A stretch of 64,000 bases of DNA from Rhodobacter sp. (lineage in GTDB: Bacteria > Pseudomonadota > Alphaproteobacteria > Rhodobacterales > Rhodobacteraceae). A program made the position numbers and the translations under genes. Below, one piece after another: positions 18,343 to 27,625 of this stretch (position 1 is its first letter; every line of letters begins with the position of its first letter). The stretch spans positions 1 to 64,000 of the forward strand of contig JAIXXB010000004.1 of NCBI GenBank assembly GCA_027490955.1. The letters run 5' to 3'. Under the pieces are notes generated by a model. It was not told the DNA's origin. It did not search any database and saw only the letters and a list, made by a program, of their open reading frames with translations.

Positions 18343-18393
18343 ACCAGCGTGGTTGAAAACCAACCCCCCCCCTGCGGTTTTGGCCGCGCTGGT
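18343..18393 (+). ncRNA. Stem-loop with a C9 loop, possible first member of an sRNA array
   Basis: ACCAGCG (18343-18349) pairs with CGCTGGT (18387-18393), and AAAACC (18356-18361) pairs with GGTTTT (18376-18381). The apical loop contains nine consecutive C. Some T (18406-18410) follow after a gap. A C-rich loop is the hallmark of anti-Shine-Dalgarno sRNAs, and the element sits 28 bases before the two duplicated modules. It could instead belong to the 3' end of the response-regulator mRNA. Confidence 0.4.
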
Positions 18394-18420
18394 GACTAAG
18401 TCATGTTTTTCCTTCCCCTC

Positions 18421-18487
18421 GCCGCACCGGGGTTATGATGCGGCTCCTCCCTGTTGAACTGGCCAGGCCTTCGGGCCTGGCTTTTTT
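18421..18487 (+). ncRNA. Anti-Shine-Dalgarno sRNA-like module 1
   Basis: A compact module: 5' stem GCCGCA/TGCGGC (18421-18426 with 18439-18444), a single-stranded stretch with CTCCTCCC (18444-18451), then an 8-bp terminator stem GCCAGGCC-TTCG-GGCCTGGC (18462-18481) and six T (to 18487). CTCCTCCC is perfectly complementary to the Shine-Dalgarno GGGAGGAG. The layout recalls the CcsR/'cuckoo' sRNAs of alphaproteobacteria. Module 2, 140 bases on, repeats its core. There is no open frame of note. Confidence 0.6.
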
Positions 18488-18537
18488 ATTCAACCCTAGG
18501 GTGTTGCGCAAAAGACTCAAACCTGCCTAGATTTTGC

Positions 18538-18624
18538 GTAACCCCTGCACAGTTACCACAAAAGATGCGAATATACTTCCACCTCCCTGTTTGACTGGCC
18601 CAGCCCTATGGCTGGGTTTCTTTT
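18538..18624 (+). ncRNA. Anti-Shine-Dalgarno sRNA-like module 2
   Basis: A second copy of the module: 5' stem GTAAC/GTTAC (18538-18542 with 18552-18556), the motif ACCTCCC (18581-18587), then terminator stem CCCAGCC-CTAT-GGCTGGG (18599-18616) and TTTCTTTT. The core from CCTCCCTG into the terminator stem differs from module 1 at only a few bases, so the two arose by duplication. A possible promoter lies between them: TTGCGC (about 18504) and CTAGAT 17 bases later, which would give the second copy its own start. Otherwise the gap between cenR and xthA holds nothing else I can support. Confidence 0.58.
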
Positions 18625-18695
18625 GGCCAAGCCTGCCATATCCCCCTTGAGTGCGCCAAAGCCTGCCCTCATAAAGCGGCAAACAGGAGGCGCAG

Positions 18696-19484
18696 ATGGC
18701 ATTCACCCTAGCCACATGGAATATCAATTCGGTGCGCTTGCGCGAAGACTTGGTACTAAAGCTGCTGCGCGAGGAGGGGCCTGATATCTTGTGCCTGCAA
18801 GAATGCAAAAGCCCTGTCGACAAAATCCCAACCGAAGGCTTTGCCGCGCTGGGTTACACCCATATGGTTGCGCGCGGGCAAAAGGGCTATAATGGGGTGG
18901 CAATTTTGTCCAAACGCCCAATTGCGGATGCGGGGGGCATGGATTGGGCCGATTTGGGCCATGCGCGGCATGTGGCGGCGCGGCTGGATAATGGTGTCAT
19001 CATCCACAATTGCTATGTGCCCGCGGGCGGCGATATTCCCGATCGCGTGGAAAATGAAAAATTTGGCCAAAAGCTGGATTATTTAACGCAGATGCGCGAC
19101 TATTTCCGCAAAGATACCCCGCGAAAATCGATTTTGGTGGGGGATTTGAACATTGCCCCGCGCGAAGATGATGTTTGGGATCACAAGGCGCTGCTCAAAA
19201 TTGTCAGCCATACGCCCATCGAAGTGCAGCATTTCACCGATGTGAAGGAGGCGGGCGGTTGGGCCGATGTCACCCGCGCCGATATTCCCTCTGGGCGGCT
19301 GTACAGCTGGTGGAGTTACCGCGCCGCCGATTGGGATGCCGCCGACAAAGGCCGCAGATTAGATCATATCTGGGCCAGCAGCGATATCGCAGGGGCCGCC
19401 CATTCCAGCCGCATTTTGCGCGCCGCGCGCGGTTGGACGCAGCCCAGCGACCATGCCCCCGTTTTCGCCAGCTTCGATCTGTAG
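18696..19484 (+). CDS. xthA: Exodeoxyribonuclease III
   Basis: A 262-residue AP endonuclease/3'-5' exonuclease of base excision repair (EEP fold). Motifs: ATWNINSVR at the N-terminus, the metal-binding Glu in LCLQECK, catalytic GDLNIAP, WWSYR, and C-terminal PSDHAPVFASF with the catalytic Asp-His. Length is normal. CAGGAGG with good spacing supports ATG 18696. Confidence 0.97.
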   Translation: MAFTLATWNINSVRLREDLVLKLLREEGPDILCLQECKSPVDKIPTEGFAALGYTHMVARGQKGYNGVAILSKRPIADAGGMDWADLGHARHVAARLDNGVIIHNCYVPAGGDIPDRVENEKFGQKLDYLTQMRDYFRKDTPRKSILVGDLNIAPREDDVWDHKALLKIVSHTPIEVQHFTDVKEAGGWADVTRADIPSGRLYSWWSYRAADWDAADKGRRLDHIWASSDIAGAAHSSRILRAARGWTQPSDHAPVFASFDL

Positions 19485-19560
19485 CGCCGCTTTTGCCCCC
19501 TGTTCCTTGGGCGGGGTTCTGCTATCTTGGCTGCGCATCATTTGATCAAAGGACAGTGCG

Positions 19561-20613
19561 ATGACCCATCTGTGGGTGCGGGCCGAACAGCGGCCAAATG
19601 AGGAACGCGTCGGCCTAACACCCGAAGGTGCCGCTGCGCTGATTGCGGCAGGCATTGCGGTGACAGTGGAAAAATCATCGGTGCGCGCGATTGCGCTGGG
19701 TGGTTACATCGCGGCAGGCTGCGCGATTGCACCCGAAAACGCATGGCCCAGCGCCCCTGCGGATGCGATTATCTTTGGCCTAAAAGAACTGCCCGATGAT
19801 GGCACGCCTCTGCCCCATCGCCACATCATGTTTGGCCATGCCTACAAGGGGCAACCTGCGGGCCAAGTGCTGCTAAAGCGGTTCAAGGCAGGCGGCGGCA
19901 CGCTGTATGATTTGGAATATCTGGTTGATGAGAATGGCCGCCGCGTGGCCGCCTTTGGCTATTGGGCGGGCTATGCTGGCGCTGCGGTGGCACTGAAATG
20001 TTGGGCCGCCCAGCAAAAGGGCCAGCTTGCGGGGCCTGTTTCCAAATATGCGGGCAAGGCAGCGCTGCTGGCTGATTTAACCGCAGACCTGCCTGCCAAA
20101 AACCGCCCCCGCGCGATCATCATCGGCGCTTTGGGGCGCGTGGGCACTGGCGCGGCAGATTTGTGCGGCGCTATGGGGATGGATGTGACGAAATGGGACA
20201 TGGCCGAAACCGCCAGCGGCGGCCCATTTCCCGAGATTCTGGCGCATGAGATTTTCCTGAATTGCATCCTTGCCCGCCCGGGTTGCCCCGTGTTTGTGCC
20301 TGCTGATGCAATAGGCGATACCAGCCGCAAACTGACTGTGATTGGCGATATTGCCTGCGATCCAACTTCGGATTTCTCGCCCATCAAAGTGTATGACCGC
20401 ACAACCGAATGGCGCGAACCTGCCCTGCGCGTGGCACAGTCGCCTGTGCTGGATGTCACCGCGATTGACAATTTGCCATCGCTGCTGCCAGTCGAAAGTA
20501 GCATTGATTATGCGGCCCAACTGTTGCCGACTTTGGCCCAGCTTGGGGCGATTGACGCGGGCGTTTGGGCGCGGGCAAGGGCCGAATTTCTTGCACATAT
20601 TGCTAGATTCTAA
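19561..20613 (+). CDS. Saccharopine dehydrogenase, lysine-forming type (LYS1/LKR-like)
   Basis: A 350-residue enzyme of the alanine dehydrogenase/saccharopine dehydrogenase family. It starts with the substrate domain (WVRAEQRPNEERVGLTPEGA), has the family segment IIFGLKELP and HAYKGQ, and a Rossmann NAD domain (IIIGALGRVGTGAADLCGAMG). The late ISDIACD-like VIGDIACDPTSDFSPI is typical of LYS1/lysine-ketoglutarate reductases. It may join lysine and 2-oxoglutarate to form saccharopine. It sits 12 bases before a LYS9-type gene, so the pair likely forms a saccharopine route of lysine degradation. AAAGGACAGTGCG precedes the ATG. Confidence 0.9.
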   Translation: MTHLWVRAEQRPNEERVGLTPEGAAALIAAGIAVTVEKSSVRAIALGGYIAAGCAIAPENAWPSAPADAIIFGLKELPDDGTPLPHRHIMFGHAYKGQPAGQVLLKRFKAGGGTLYDLEYLVDENGRRVAAFGYWAGYAGAAVALKCWAAQQKGQLAGPVSKYAGKAALLADLTADLPAKNRPRAIIIGALGRVGTGAADLCGAMGMDVTKWDMAETASGGPFPEILAHEIFLNCILARPGCPVFVPADAIGDTSRKLTVIGDIACDPTSDFSPIKVYDRTTEWREPALRVAQSPVLDVTAIDNLPSLLPVESSIDYAAQLLPTLAQLGAIDAGVWARARAEFLAHIARF

Positions 20614-20625
20614 GGGAGATTTGTT

Positions 20626-21768
20626 ATGACAATACATTGGTGCGGCACGGGGCTTTCCTCGCCCCCAGGATTGCGGGCCTTGCTGGAAGCAGGGCACCAA
20701 GTGGTGGTCTGGAACCGCACTGTGGAAAAAGCGCGGGATGTGGTGGGGGATTTAACCTCTGATATCCGCGCCTTTTCACTGGCCGCGCTGAAAGACGCGT
20801 TGCAGGCGGGCGATATTGCCGTCTCGATGCTGCCCGCAGATCAGCATGTTTCAATCGCGCAGGTTTGCCTTGAAAAAGGGGCGCATTTTGCATCGTCATC
20901 TTATATCGCGCCAGAAATGCGTGCCTTGGACAGCGCGTTCAAATCGGCAGGGCTGGTGTCGGTGAATGAGGTGGGGCTTGACCCCGGAATTGACCATTTG
21001 ATGGCGCATGATTTGGTGGCCCGTTATCGCGCCAGCGCGGGCTATCATGCGGATAACATTATCTCTTTCACATCCTATTGCGGCGGTGTGCCCAAAATCC
21101 CAAACCCGTTTCGATACAAGTTTTCTTGGGCCCCGTTAGGGGTGCTAAAGGCGCTGCGATCCCCTTCGCGCAGTTTGCGCGATTTTGCCGAATTAAAGGT
21201 ATCGCGCCCATGGGATGCGATCACCGCCTATGAGGCGCCGCTGCCCAGCCCCGAATCCTTTGAGGTTTACCCCAACCGCGACAGTTACCCGTTCATCACC
21301 GATTATCGTTTTGATCCTGCATGGAAACTGCGCGACTTTGTGCGCGGCACGATTCGGCTGAATGGCTGGGCGCAGGCATGGGCCCCCGTCTTCCGCGAGA
21401 TAGAAACCCTAGAAGGGCCAAGCGGCGACGCGCGGCTGGCCGAAATGGCGGCAGAATTTCTGGCTGCTAATTCCTATGCGCCGGGTGAGCCTGACCGCGT
21501 GGTTCTATTTGTCTCGCTCAAGGCCGAACGCGATGGCCGCGCGGTCTATCACGAAACTTGGGCGCTGGATGCGTGGGGGGATGCGCGCGGCTCCGCCATG
21601 GCGCGGCTTGTGTCGATGCCCGTTTCCTTTGCCGTCACCTCGGCCCTAAAGGGCGAAATTGCGGCAGGCGTTCACGCCGCCCCGCACGAGCCGAAACTGC
21701 TGGCAAATTGGCTGGGCCAAGTGAAAACGCTTGCGCAATACATGGCGCGGGTGGATCATCTGGCATAA
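20626..21768 (+). CDS. Saccharopine dehydrogenase, glutamate-forming type (LYS9-like)
   Basis: A 380-residue protein with an N-terminal NAD(P)-binding fold (HWCGTGLSSPPGLRALLEAG, a variant of the glycine-rich loop) and the SDH family core SSSYIAPEMRALDSAFKSAG and VNEVGLDPGIDHLMAHDLV, followed by FTSYCGGVPKIPNPFRYKFS. This enzyme class cleaves saccharopine to glutamate and aminoadipate semialdehyde. AAGGGAGA precedes the ATG. With the upstream LYS1-like gene it makes a two-gene catabolic unit. Confidence 0.9.
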   Translation: MTIHWCGTGLSSPPGLRALLEAGHQVVVWNRTVEKARDVVGDLTSDIRAFSLAALKDALQAGDIAVSMLPADQHVSIAQVCLEKGAHFASSSYIAPEMRALDSAFKSAGLVSVNEVGLDPGIDHLMAHDLVARYRASAGYHADNIISFTSYCGGVPKIPNPFRYKFSWAPLGVLKALRSPSRSLRDFAELKVSRPWDAITAYEAPLPSPESFEVYPNRDSYPFITDYRFDPAWKLRDFVRGTIRLNGWAQAWAPVFREIETLEGPSGDARLAEMAAEFLAANSYAPGEPDRVVLFVSLKAERDGRAVYHETWALDAWGDARGSAMARLVSMPVSFAVTSALKGEIAAGVHAAPHEPKLLANWLGQVKTLAQYMARVDHLA

Positions 21769-21797
21769 GTGTATGGTAACAGTAGGATAGGGGCAGA

Positions 21798-23552
21798 ATG
21801 AGCACGCAATCCCCCCACAGCATTGGCGGGCTAGCCGCGCGCATTGCCATGTGGCGGGCGCGGCGTGCGCCTGTTGCCAAGGGGTTTGTCAGCCAGCCAG
21901 AGCCGCGCAGCATCGGTCTTTATGCGCGCGGCAAACAATTGTTGGCGGGCAATTTCTTTATTGCTGGCCAATTGGTTACAGCGCCCAATGTGTCAATCTG
22001 GGATATTCCGATGCCGCGCGCAACCGCGGCCTTTACCTTGCCAGATGATCGGACTGGCTTTGCATGGCTGGATGATCTGGCCGCCGTTGGCGATGCCCCC
22101 GCACGCAAACTGGCGCAAGAATGGACATTTGATTGGATCAAGCGTTTTGGCGCAGGGCGCGGCGATGGGTGGAGCGCGGATTTAACAGGTCGCCGCCTGA
22201 TCCGCTGGGTCAACCATGCGCCATTGCTGCTGACGGGGCGCAAAAACACCGACAGTTCACGCTTTTTCGCCGAAGCATCGGCGCAAGTGATGTATCTGTC
22301 GCGCCAATGGTCCAAAACCCCACCCGGTATTGCCCGAGTCGAGGCGCTGACAGGGCTGATCTATGCAGGGCTGTCCTTGGATGGTTTGGCCGAATTCGTG
22401 CCTGTGGCTGAAACTGCGCTTGCCAATGAATGTGACAGGGGTATTGCCGCCGATGGCGGAATTGCCACGCGCAGCCCCGAAGAATTGCTGGAAGTGTTCA
22501 CCCTGCTGACATGGGCTGAACATGCGATGGCCAATGTGGGCCGCCCGCCACCGCGCGCGCTGAGTGCTGCAATTGAACGCATCGCGCCGTGTTTGCGGAT
22601 GCTGCGCCACGCCGATGGGGGGCTGGCGCGATTTCACGGCGGTGGGCGCGGGGCCGAAGGGCGGCTGGATCAATCACTCTCGGCAGCAGGGATTAAGGCG
22701 GCAGGGTTTACTGGCCCGACTGTGGGCATGGGCTTTGCACGGCTGTCGGCGGGGCGCACCTCGGTGATTATTGATGTAGACTCGCCGCCCAAAGGCGATG
22801 CGGGCGGCAATGGGCATGCCTCGACGGCGGCATTTGAACTGACCTCGGGCCGCAGGCCGCTGATTGTATCTTGCGGATCGGGCCGCCCTTTTGGGGTGGA
22901 TTGGTGGCGCGCAGGGCGGGCGACGGCATCCCATTCGGCCCTATCGGTGGAAGGATCGTCATCATCGCGGATGATGGGCGCGCGCGGCCATGAGGCGGGC
23001 AGCAGCTTTGGCGATGGTGCGGTGGTGCGCGATCTGAAACAGGCCGCTTTGGCCGATGGGCTGCACCTAAGCCTGACGCATGATGGCTGGACAAAATCGC
23101 ATGGGCTGGCACATACGCGCGAAGTTTGGCTTACCCCAGACGGGCGCAAATTGGCGGGGCTAGACCGCATGGCGGCGCAGCTTGATCCCGAAAAAAAGCG
23201 CTTGGAAAAAGTGCTGTCTGACCATTGGGTCGAGGGCATCGGGATAACAGTGCGCTTTCATCTGCATCCCGATGTGAACGCCACGCTGGATATGGGCGGC
23301 AAAGCCGTGTCTTTGGCGCTGAAAAGCGGCGAGATTTGGGTGTTTCGCCACGATGGCCGCGCCGTCTTGACGCTGGAACCTTCGATCTATCTGGAAAAAA
23401 CGCGATTGCGCCCGCGCCAGACACAACAGATCGTGCTGACCTGCCGCGCGCGCGATGAAGACACGCGTATCGGCTGGACGTTGGCGAAGGCAAAGGATAC
23501 TCCGCTGGGCATCCGCGATGTAGAGCGCGACGAATTGTCTGTGCCGCTGTAA
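21798..23552 (+). CDS. Heparinase II/III-like family protein
   Basis: A 584-residue protein. The N-terminal ~300 residues form an alpha-helical toroid-like part ([30 protein letters not shown]) and the C-terminal part is the heparinase II/III beta domain (from [49 protein letters not shown]). Such proteins are polysaccharide lyases or inactive relatives; the substrate here is unknown. In Rhodobacteraceae a homologue regularly lies directly before purH, as here, which suggests a housekeeping envelope role rather than scavenging. No obvious signal peptide is seen. Confidence 0.88.
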   Translation: MSTQSPHSIGGLAARIAMWRARRAPVAKGFVSQPEPRSIGLYARGKQLLAGNFFIAGQLVTAPNVSIWDIPMPRATAAFTLPDDRTGFAWLDDLAAVGDAPARKLAQEWTFDWIKRFGAGRGDGWSADLTGRRLIRWVNHAPLLLTGRKNTDSSRFFAEASAQVMYLSRQWSKTPPGIARVEALTGLIYAGLSLDGLAEFVPVAETALANECDRGIAADGGIATRSPEELLEVFTLLTWAEHAMANVGRPPPRALSAAIERIAPCLRMLRHADGGLARFHGGGRGAEGRLDQSLSAAGIKAAGFTGPTVGMGFARLSAGRTSVIIDVDSPPKGDAGGNGHASTAAFELTSGRRPLIVSCGSGRPFGVDWWRAGRATASHSALSVEGSSSSRMMGARGHEAGSSFGDGAVVRDLKQAALADGLHLSLTHDGWTKSHGLAHTREVWLTPDGRKLAGLDRMAAQLDPEKKRLEKVLSDHWVEGIGITVRFHLHPDVNATLDMGGKAVSLALKSGEIWVFRHDGRAVLTLEPSIYLEKTRLRPRQTQQIVLTCRARDEDTRIGWTLAKAKDTPLGIRDVERDELSVPL

Positions 23553-23587
23553 CCAACGCCGCTGTAAACGATAAGGAGGCCGCCGCC

Positions 23588-25174
23588 ATGCCAAACTTAG
23601 TGCCAATCGGGCGCGCGCTGATTTCTGTATCCGACAAGACGGGCATTTTGGAATTGGCCCGTGCGCTGGCGGCGCAAGGGGTAGAGCTGATCTCGACTGG
23701 CGGCACATCCAGCATGTTGCGCAGCGCAGGAATCGCCGTGCGCGATGTGGCCGATGTGACTGGCTTTCCCGAAATGATGGACGGGAGGGTGAAAACCCTG
23801 CATCCCAACGTGCATGGCGGGCTTTTGGCGCTGCGCGATGATGACGAACATTTGCTGGCAATGGCGGCGCATGGGATAGAACCGATCGACCTGCTGATCG
23901 TCAATCTTTACCCCTTCGAGGCGACTGTGGCGCGCGGGGCCGATCATGCCACCTGCATCGAGAATATCGATATCGGCGGGCCTGCCATGATCCGCGCCGC
24001 AGCAAAGAATCACCGCTTTGTCACTGTGGTCACCGACCCTGCCGACTATGGCGGGCTGATGGATCAGATGCGCGCGCAAGATGGCGCAACTGCCCTTGGC
24101 TTTCGGCAAAAGCTGGCGCTGGCGGCCTATGCCCGCACTGCAGCCTATGATGCAGCGGTGTCAAATTGGATGGCGGGGCAGTTGGATGCGCCCTTTCCAC
24201 CGCACCGCGCCTTTGGCGGCAAGCTGGCGCAAAAACTACGCTATGGCGAAAACCCCCACCAAAAGGCGGCGTTTTACACCGATGGATCAGGGCGCGCGGG
24301 CGTGGCCACTGCCCAGCAATGGCAGGGCAAAGAACTGTCCTATAACAATATAAACGACACGGATGCCGCCTTTGAACTGGTGAGTGAATTTGCAGGCGCA
24401 GGGCCTGCTTGCGCCATCATCAAACATGCCAATCCCTGCGGCGTGGGCACGGCGCGCAGCCTGAAAGATGCCTATTTGCGGGCCTATAACTGCGACCAAA
24501 CCAGCGCGTTTGGCGGTATTATTGCGCTGAATCAAGAGCTTGATGCAGAAACGGCGGAAGAAATTGTAAAGATTTTCACCGAAGTGGTGATCGCGCCTTC
24601 AGCCTCGGACGCGGCGCGCGCGGTGTTTGCGGCCAAGAAAAACCTGCGCCTTTTGACCACGGGCGGCCTGCCCGACCCGCGTGCGGGGGGTATGGCCTAT
24701 CGGCAAGTGGCGGGCGGGTTTTTGGTGCAAGACCGCGACAGTGGCCAAATCTTAGCTGCCGATCTGAAACAGGTGACAAAACGCGCGCCAACCCCTGCCG
24801 AGATGGCCGATTTGTTGTTCGCATGGAACGTGGCCAAACATGTGAAATCAAATGCAATTATCTATGTGAAAGATGGTGCGACTGTGGGCATTGGCGCAGG
24901 CCAAATGAGCCGTATCGACAGCACCCGCATTGCCGCGCGCAAGGCGCAAGATATGGCCGATGCGCTGGGCCTGCCTGCAAGCCCCACGATCGGATCTGTT
25001 GTGGCATCAGATGCGTTCTTTCCCTTTGCCGATGGGCTGATCGCCGCTGCCGAGGCAGGGGCCACGGCAATCATCCAACCGGGCGGATCGCTGCGCGATG
25101 ACGAGGTTATCAAAGCCGCCGATGACGCGGGCCTTGCCATGATGTTCACGGGCCAACGGCATTTCAGGCATTGA
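23588..25174 (+). CDS. purH: Bifunctional AICAR formyltransferase/IMP cyclohydrolase
   Basis: The 528-residue enzyme of the last two steps of IMP synthesis. The N-terminal IMP cyclohydrolase (MGS-like) domain has [27 protein letters not shown] and [15 protein letters not shown]. The C-terminal AICAR transformylase domain has the catalytic segment [13 protein letters not shown] and C-terminal [34 protein letters not shown] upstream gives a firm start. The downstream lspA begins one base after its stop. Confidence 0.98.
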   Translation: MPNLVPIGRALISVSDKTGILELARALAAQGVELISTGGTSSMLRSAGIAVRDVADVTGFPEMMDGRVKTLHPNVHGGLLALRDDDEHLLAMAAHGIEPIDLLIVNLYPFEATVARGADHATCIENIDIGGPAMIRAAAKNHRFVTVVTDPADYGGLMDQMRAQDGATALGFRQKLALAAYARTAAYDAAVSNWMAGQLDAPFPPHRAFGGKLAQKLRYGENPHQKAAFYTDGSGRAGVATAQQWQGKELSYNNINDTDAAFELVSEFAGAGPACAIIKHANPCGVGTARSLKDAYLRAYNCDQTSAFGGIIALNQELDAETAEEIVKIFTEVVIAPSASDAARAVFAAKKNLRLLTTGGLPDPRAGGMAYRQVAGGFLVQDRDSGQILAADLKQVTKRAPTPAEMADLLFAWNVAKHVKSNAIIYVKDGATVGIGAGQMSRIDSTRIAARKAQDMADALGLPASPTIGSVVASDAFFPFADGLIAAAEAGATAIIQPGGSLRDDEVIKAADDAGLAMMFTGQRHFRH

Positions 25175-25175
25175 T

Positions 25176-25649
25176 ATGAAAATCGCGCTGATCATCGCTG
25201 CAGTGGTTTTTGTGTTGGATCAGGCCAGCAAATGGTTTGTGGTGTTTCACCTGAACTTGGCCCAATTGGGCGCGCTGGATGTGATCCCGCCCTATTTGAA
25301 CCTGCGCATGGCATGGAATTATGGGGTGAACTTTGGCCTGCTGGCCGCCGACAACCCCGCCACACGTTGGGCGCTGATCGCAGTGGCCTTGGCCATTTGC
25401 GCGGGGGTGTTGATCTGGCTGCACCGCGCGCCCATGCCACGCATTGCGCATATTTCGGCGGGTTTTTTGGTAGGCGGCGCATTGGGCAATGTGGTTGACC
25501 GCATTCTTTATGGCGCAGTTGCAGATTTTCTGAACATGTCTTGCTGTGGCATCACAAATCCGTTTTCTTTTAATGTGGCCGATATCAGCATCTTTGCGGG
25601 GGCGATCGGCCTTGCAGTTTTTGCCGATGCAAAGCCTGCGCGTGAATGA
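25176..25649 (+). CDS. lspA: Lipoprotein signal peptidase (signal peptidase II)
   Basis: A 157-residue inner-membrane aspartic protease that cleaves prolipoproteins after lipidation. Four membrane helices are visible; the catalytic aspartates lie in [16 protein letters not shown] and [13 protein letters not shown]. The N-terminal box [12 protein letters not shown] and [11 protein letters not shown] are family marks. The start lies one base past the purH stop. It processes the many lipoproteins encoded around it (DUF3035, LptE, DUF3576). Confidence 0.96.
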   Translation: MKIALIIAAVVFVLDQASKWFVVFHLNLAQLGALDVIPPYLNLRMAWNYGVNFGLLAADNPATRWALIAVALAICAGVLIWLHRAPMPRIAHISAGFLVGGALGNVVDRILYGAVADFLNMSCCGITNPFSFNVADISIFAGAIGLAVFADAKPARE

Positions 25650-25710
25650 CCACGTGACGGCGGCAAAAGCATCGTTTATGGTGTGCGAACACTTGGGGTG
25701 GAGAATTCAG

Positions 25711-26235
25711 ATGCGGCCTGCCATTGTGGCCATTTTCATGGGCGTAAGCGCCACTACTTTGCTGGGTGCTTGCGCATCTTCCAAAGAGCCAAACCTGATG
25801 AACCTGCGGTCAGATACCAATGGGCCTGATGAGTTTTCGATTTTGCCGACCAAACCCTTGGAAATGCCCAAGGATTTGGCCGTTTTGCCAGAACCCACTC
25901 CGGGTGGTGCGAATCTGGTCGATCCGAACCCAATGGCCGATGCCTTACTGGCCTTGGGCGGTAAGGCCCCGAATCCTGACGCCTCGTCGCGCGGGGATGG
26001 GGGAATCATCACCTATGCCAGCCGCAATGGGGTCACCGAAGGGATCCGCACTGTTCTGGCCGCCGAAGATTTGGATTTTCGCAAGCGCAACAATGGCCTT
26101 TTGCTAGAGCGCCTGTTCAAGATGACGGTCTATTTCAAGGCATATCGCGCGCAATCGCTGGATCAAGATGCGGAATTGGCGCGCTGGCGTGCGCAGGGCG
26201 TGGCAACCCCATCGGCCCCACCCGCGAATAAGTGA
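25711..26235 (+). CDS. DUF3035 family lipoprotein
   Basis: A 174-residue lipoprotein with signal MRPAIVAIFMGVSATTLLGA and lipobox LLGAC. Family marks are the Pro-rich linker region EFSILPTKPLEMPKDLAVLP and TPGGANLVDPNPMADALLAL. GGAGAA nine bases upstream supports ATG 25711. In Rhodobacteraceae it lies between lspA and the M16 peptidase pair. The function is unknown; an outer-membrane or periplasmic site is inferred. Confidence 0.87.
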   Translation: MRPAIVAIFMGVSATTLLGACASSKEPNLMNLRSDTNGPDEFSILPTKPLEMPKDLAVLPEPTPGGANLVDPNPMADALLALGGKAPNPDASSRGDGGIITYASRNGVTEGIRTVLAAEDLDFRKRNNGLLLERLFKMTVYFKAYRAQSLDQDAELARWRAQGVATPSAPPANK

Positions 26236-26296
26236 TCGGCCCGCCCTTGCCACTGGCGCGGCAGTGCCTAGGTTTGGCAAAAAGGGTGGGCTAAAG

Positions 26297-27625
26297 ATGC
26301 AACCAGTTTTTCGCATTGCTGCTGTGATGGGGGCCTTGGCGCTGCCAGCTTTTGGCGAACCCGTCACGGAATTCGCGTTGGACAATGGGCTGAAAATTGT
26401 CGTGATCGAAGATCACCGCGCGCCCGTTGTCACGCAGATGGTCTGGTATAAAACAGGCCGCGCAGATGAACCTGCGGGGCAATCGGGCATTGCGCATTTC
26501 TTTGAACATCTGATGTTCAAAGGGACAGATACTGTCGAAGCTGGCGCATTTTCTGCCATTGTCGCGGCCAATGGTGGCCAAGATAATGCCTTTACCAGCG
26601 ATGACTATACCGCCTATTTTCAACGCGTCCCTGCCGATCAACTGGGCGAGATGATGCGCCTAGAGGCCGACCGCATGGCCAATCTGAACCTGTCGCCCGA
26701 AAACGTGGCCACCGAATTGCAGGTGATTCTAGAGGAACGTGGCCAGCGCGTGGACAGCGACCCCTCTGCCCTGTTTCGCGAACAGATGTCAGCGGCGCAA
26801 TACCTGAATCATCCCTACGGCCTGCCCGTGATTGGCTGGCTGCATGAGATGCAGCAATTGAACCGCGACAAAGCACTGGATTTTTATGCCCGCCATTACG
26901 CCCCCAATAACGCAGTTTTGGTTGTGGCGGGCGATGTCGACCCTGCGGCGGTGCGCGATTTGGCGCAAATCCATTACGGCCCGCTTGCGCCCAGCGAAAC
27001 CCTGCCGCCACGCCTGCGCCCGTCCGAGCCGCCGCAACTGGCCGCGCGCCGCCTGACCATGGCCGATGCGCGCGTCGCCCAACCCTATATCATGCGCAGC
27101 TATCTTGCACCCGAACGCAACGCGGGCGATCAAAAACAGGCTGCCGCCATAACAATTTTGGCCGAAGTGCTTGGCGGGTCTGGCACAACCTCGGTTCTGT
27201 CGCGCGCGCTGCAATTTGACAGCCAAATCGCTGTGTATTCAGGCGCGGGCTATGACGGGGTGGCGGTTGATCCCACAACATTTTCCCTGATTGTGGTGCC
27301 CAGTGCGGGCGTGTCTTTGGCCGATGCCGAAAAGGCATTGGACGAGACATTGGCAAAGTTCATGCAAACAGGGGTTGATCCCGCCGATTTGGCCCGCATC
27401 AAAACCCAAGTGCGGGCTGCCGAAATATATGCCCGCGACGATGCAGGGGATTTGGCCCGCAGCTATGGTGCGGCGCTGGCCGTGGGGCTGACAGTGCAAG
27501 ATGTGCAAGACTGGCCCGCCGTTTTGGATGCCGTGACTGCCGAAGATGTCATGGCCGCCGCCCGTGCGGTGCTCATTCCTGAACAGTCGGTCACAGGCTG
27601 GTTAGAAACAAAGGCATCCCCATGA
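26297..27625 (+). CDS. M16 family zinc metallopeptidase (active subunit)
   Basis: A 442-residue exported protein (signal MQPVFRIAAVMGALALPAFG). The inverted zinc motif HxxEH is present as HFFEHLMFKGT, with the downstream Glu in the RLEADRMANL region; later PYGLPVIGWLHEM and the C-terminal M16_C domain follow. Together with the next gene it probably forms a processing-peptidase-like heterodimer in the periplasm that degrades or trims peptides. Its stop overlaps the partner's start (ATGA). Confidence 0.92.
   Translation: MQPVFRIAAVMGALALPAFGEPVTEFALDNGLKIVVIEDHRAPVVTQMVWYKTGRADEPAGQSGIAHFFEHLMFKGTDTVEAGAFSAIVAANGGQDNAFTSDDYTAYFQRVPADQLGEMMRLEADRMANLNLSPENVATELQVILEERGQRVDSDPSALFREQMSAAQYLNHPYGLPVIGWLHEMQQLNRDKALDFYARHYAPNNAVLVVAGDVDPAAVRDLAQIHYGPLAPSETLPPRLRPSEPPQLAARRLTMADARVAQPYIMRSYLAPERNAGDQKQAAAITILAEVLGGSGTTSVLSRALQFDSQIAVYSGAGYDGVAVDPTTFSLIVVPSAGVSLADAEKALDETLAKFMQTGVDPADLARIKTQVRAAEIYARDDAGDLARSYGAALAVGLTVQDVQDWPAVLDAVTAEDVMAAARAVLIPEQSVTGWLETKASP

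Noticed and set aside
19485-19560. Terminator between xthA and the LYS1-like gene
   Set aside because: G/C-rich runs are present but no stem with a T-tract could be drawn.
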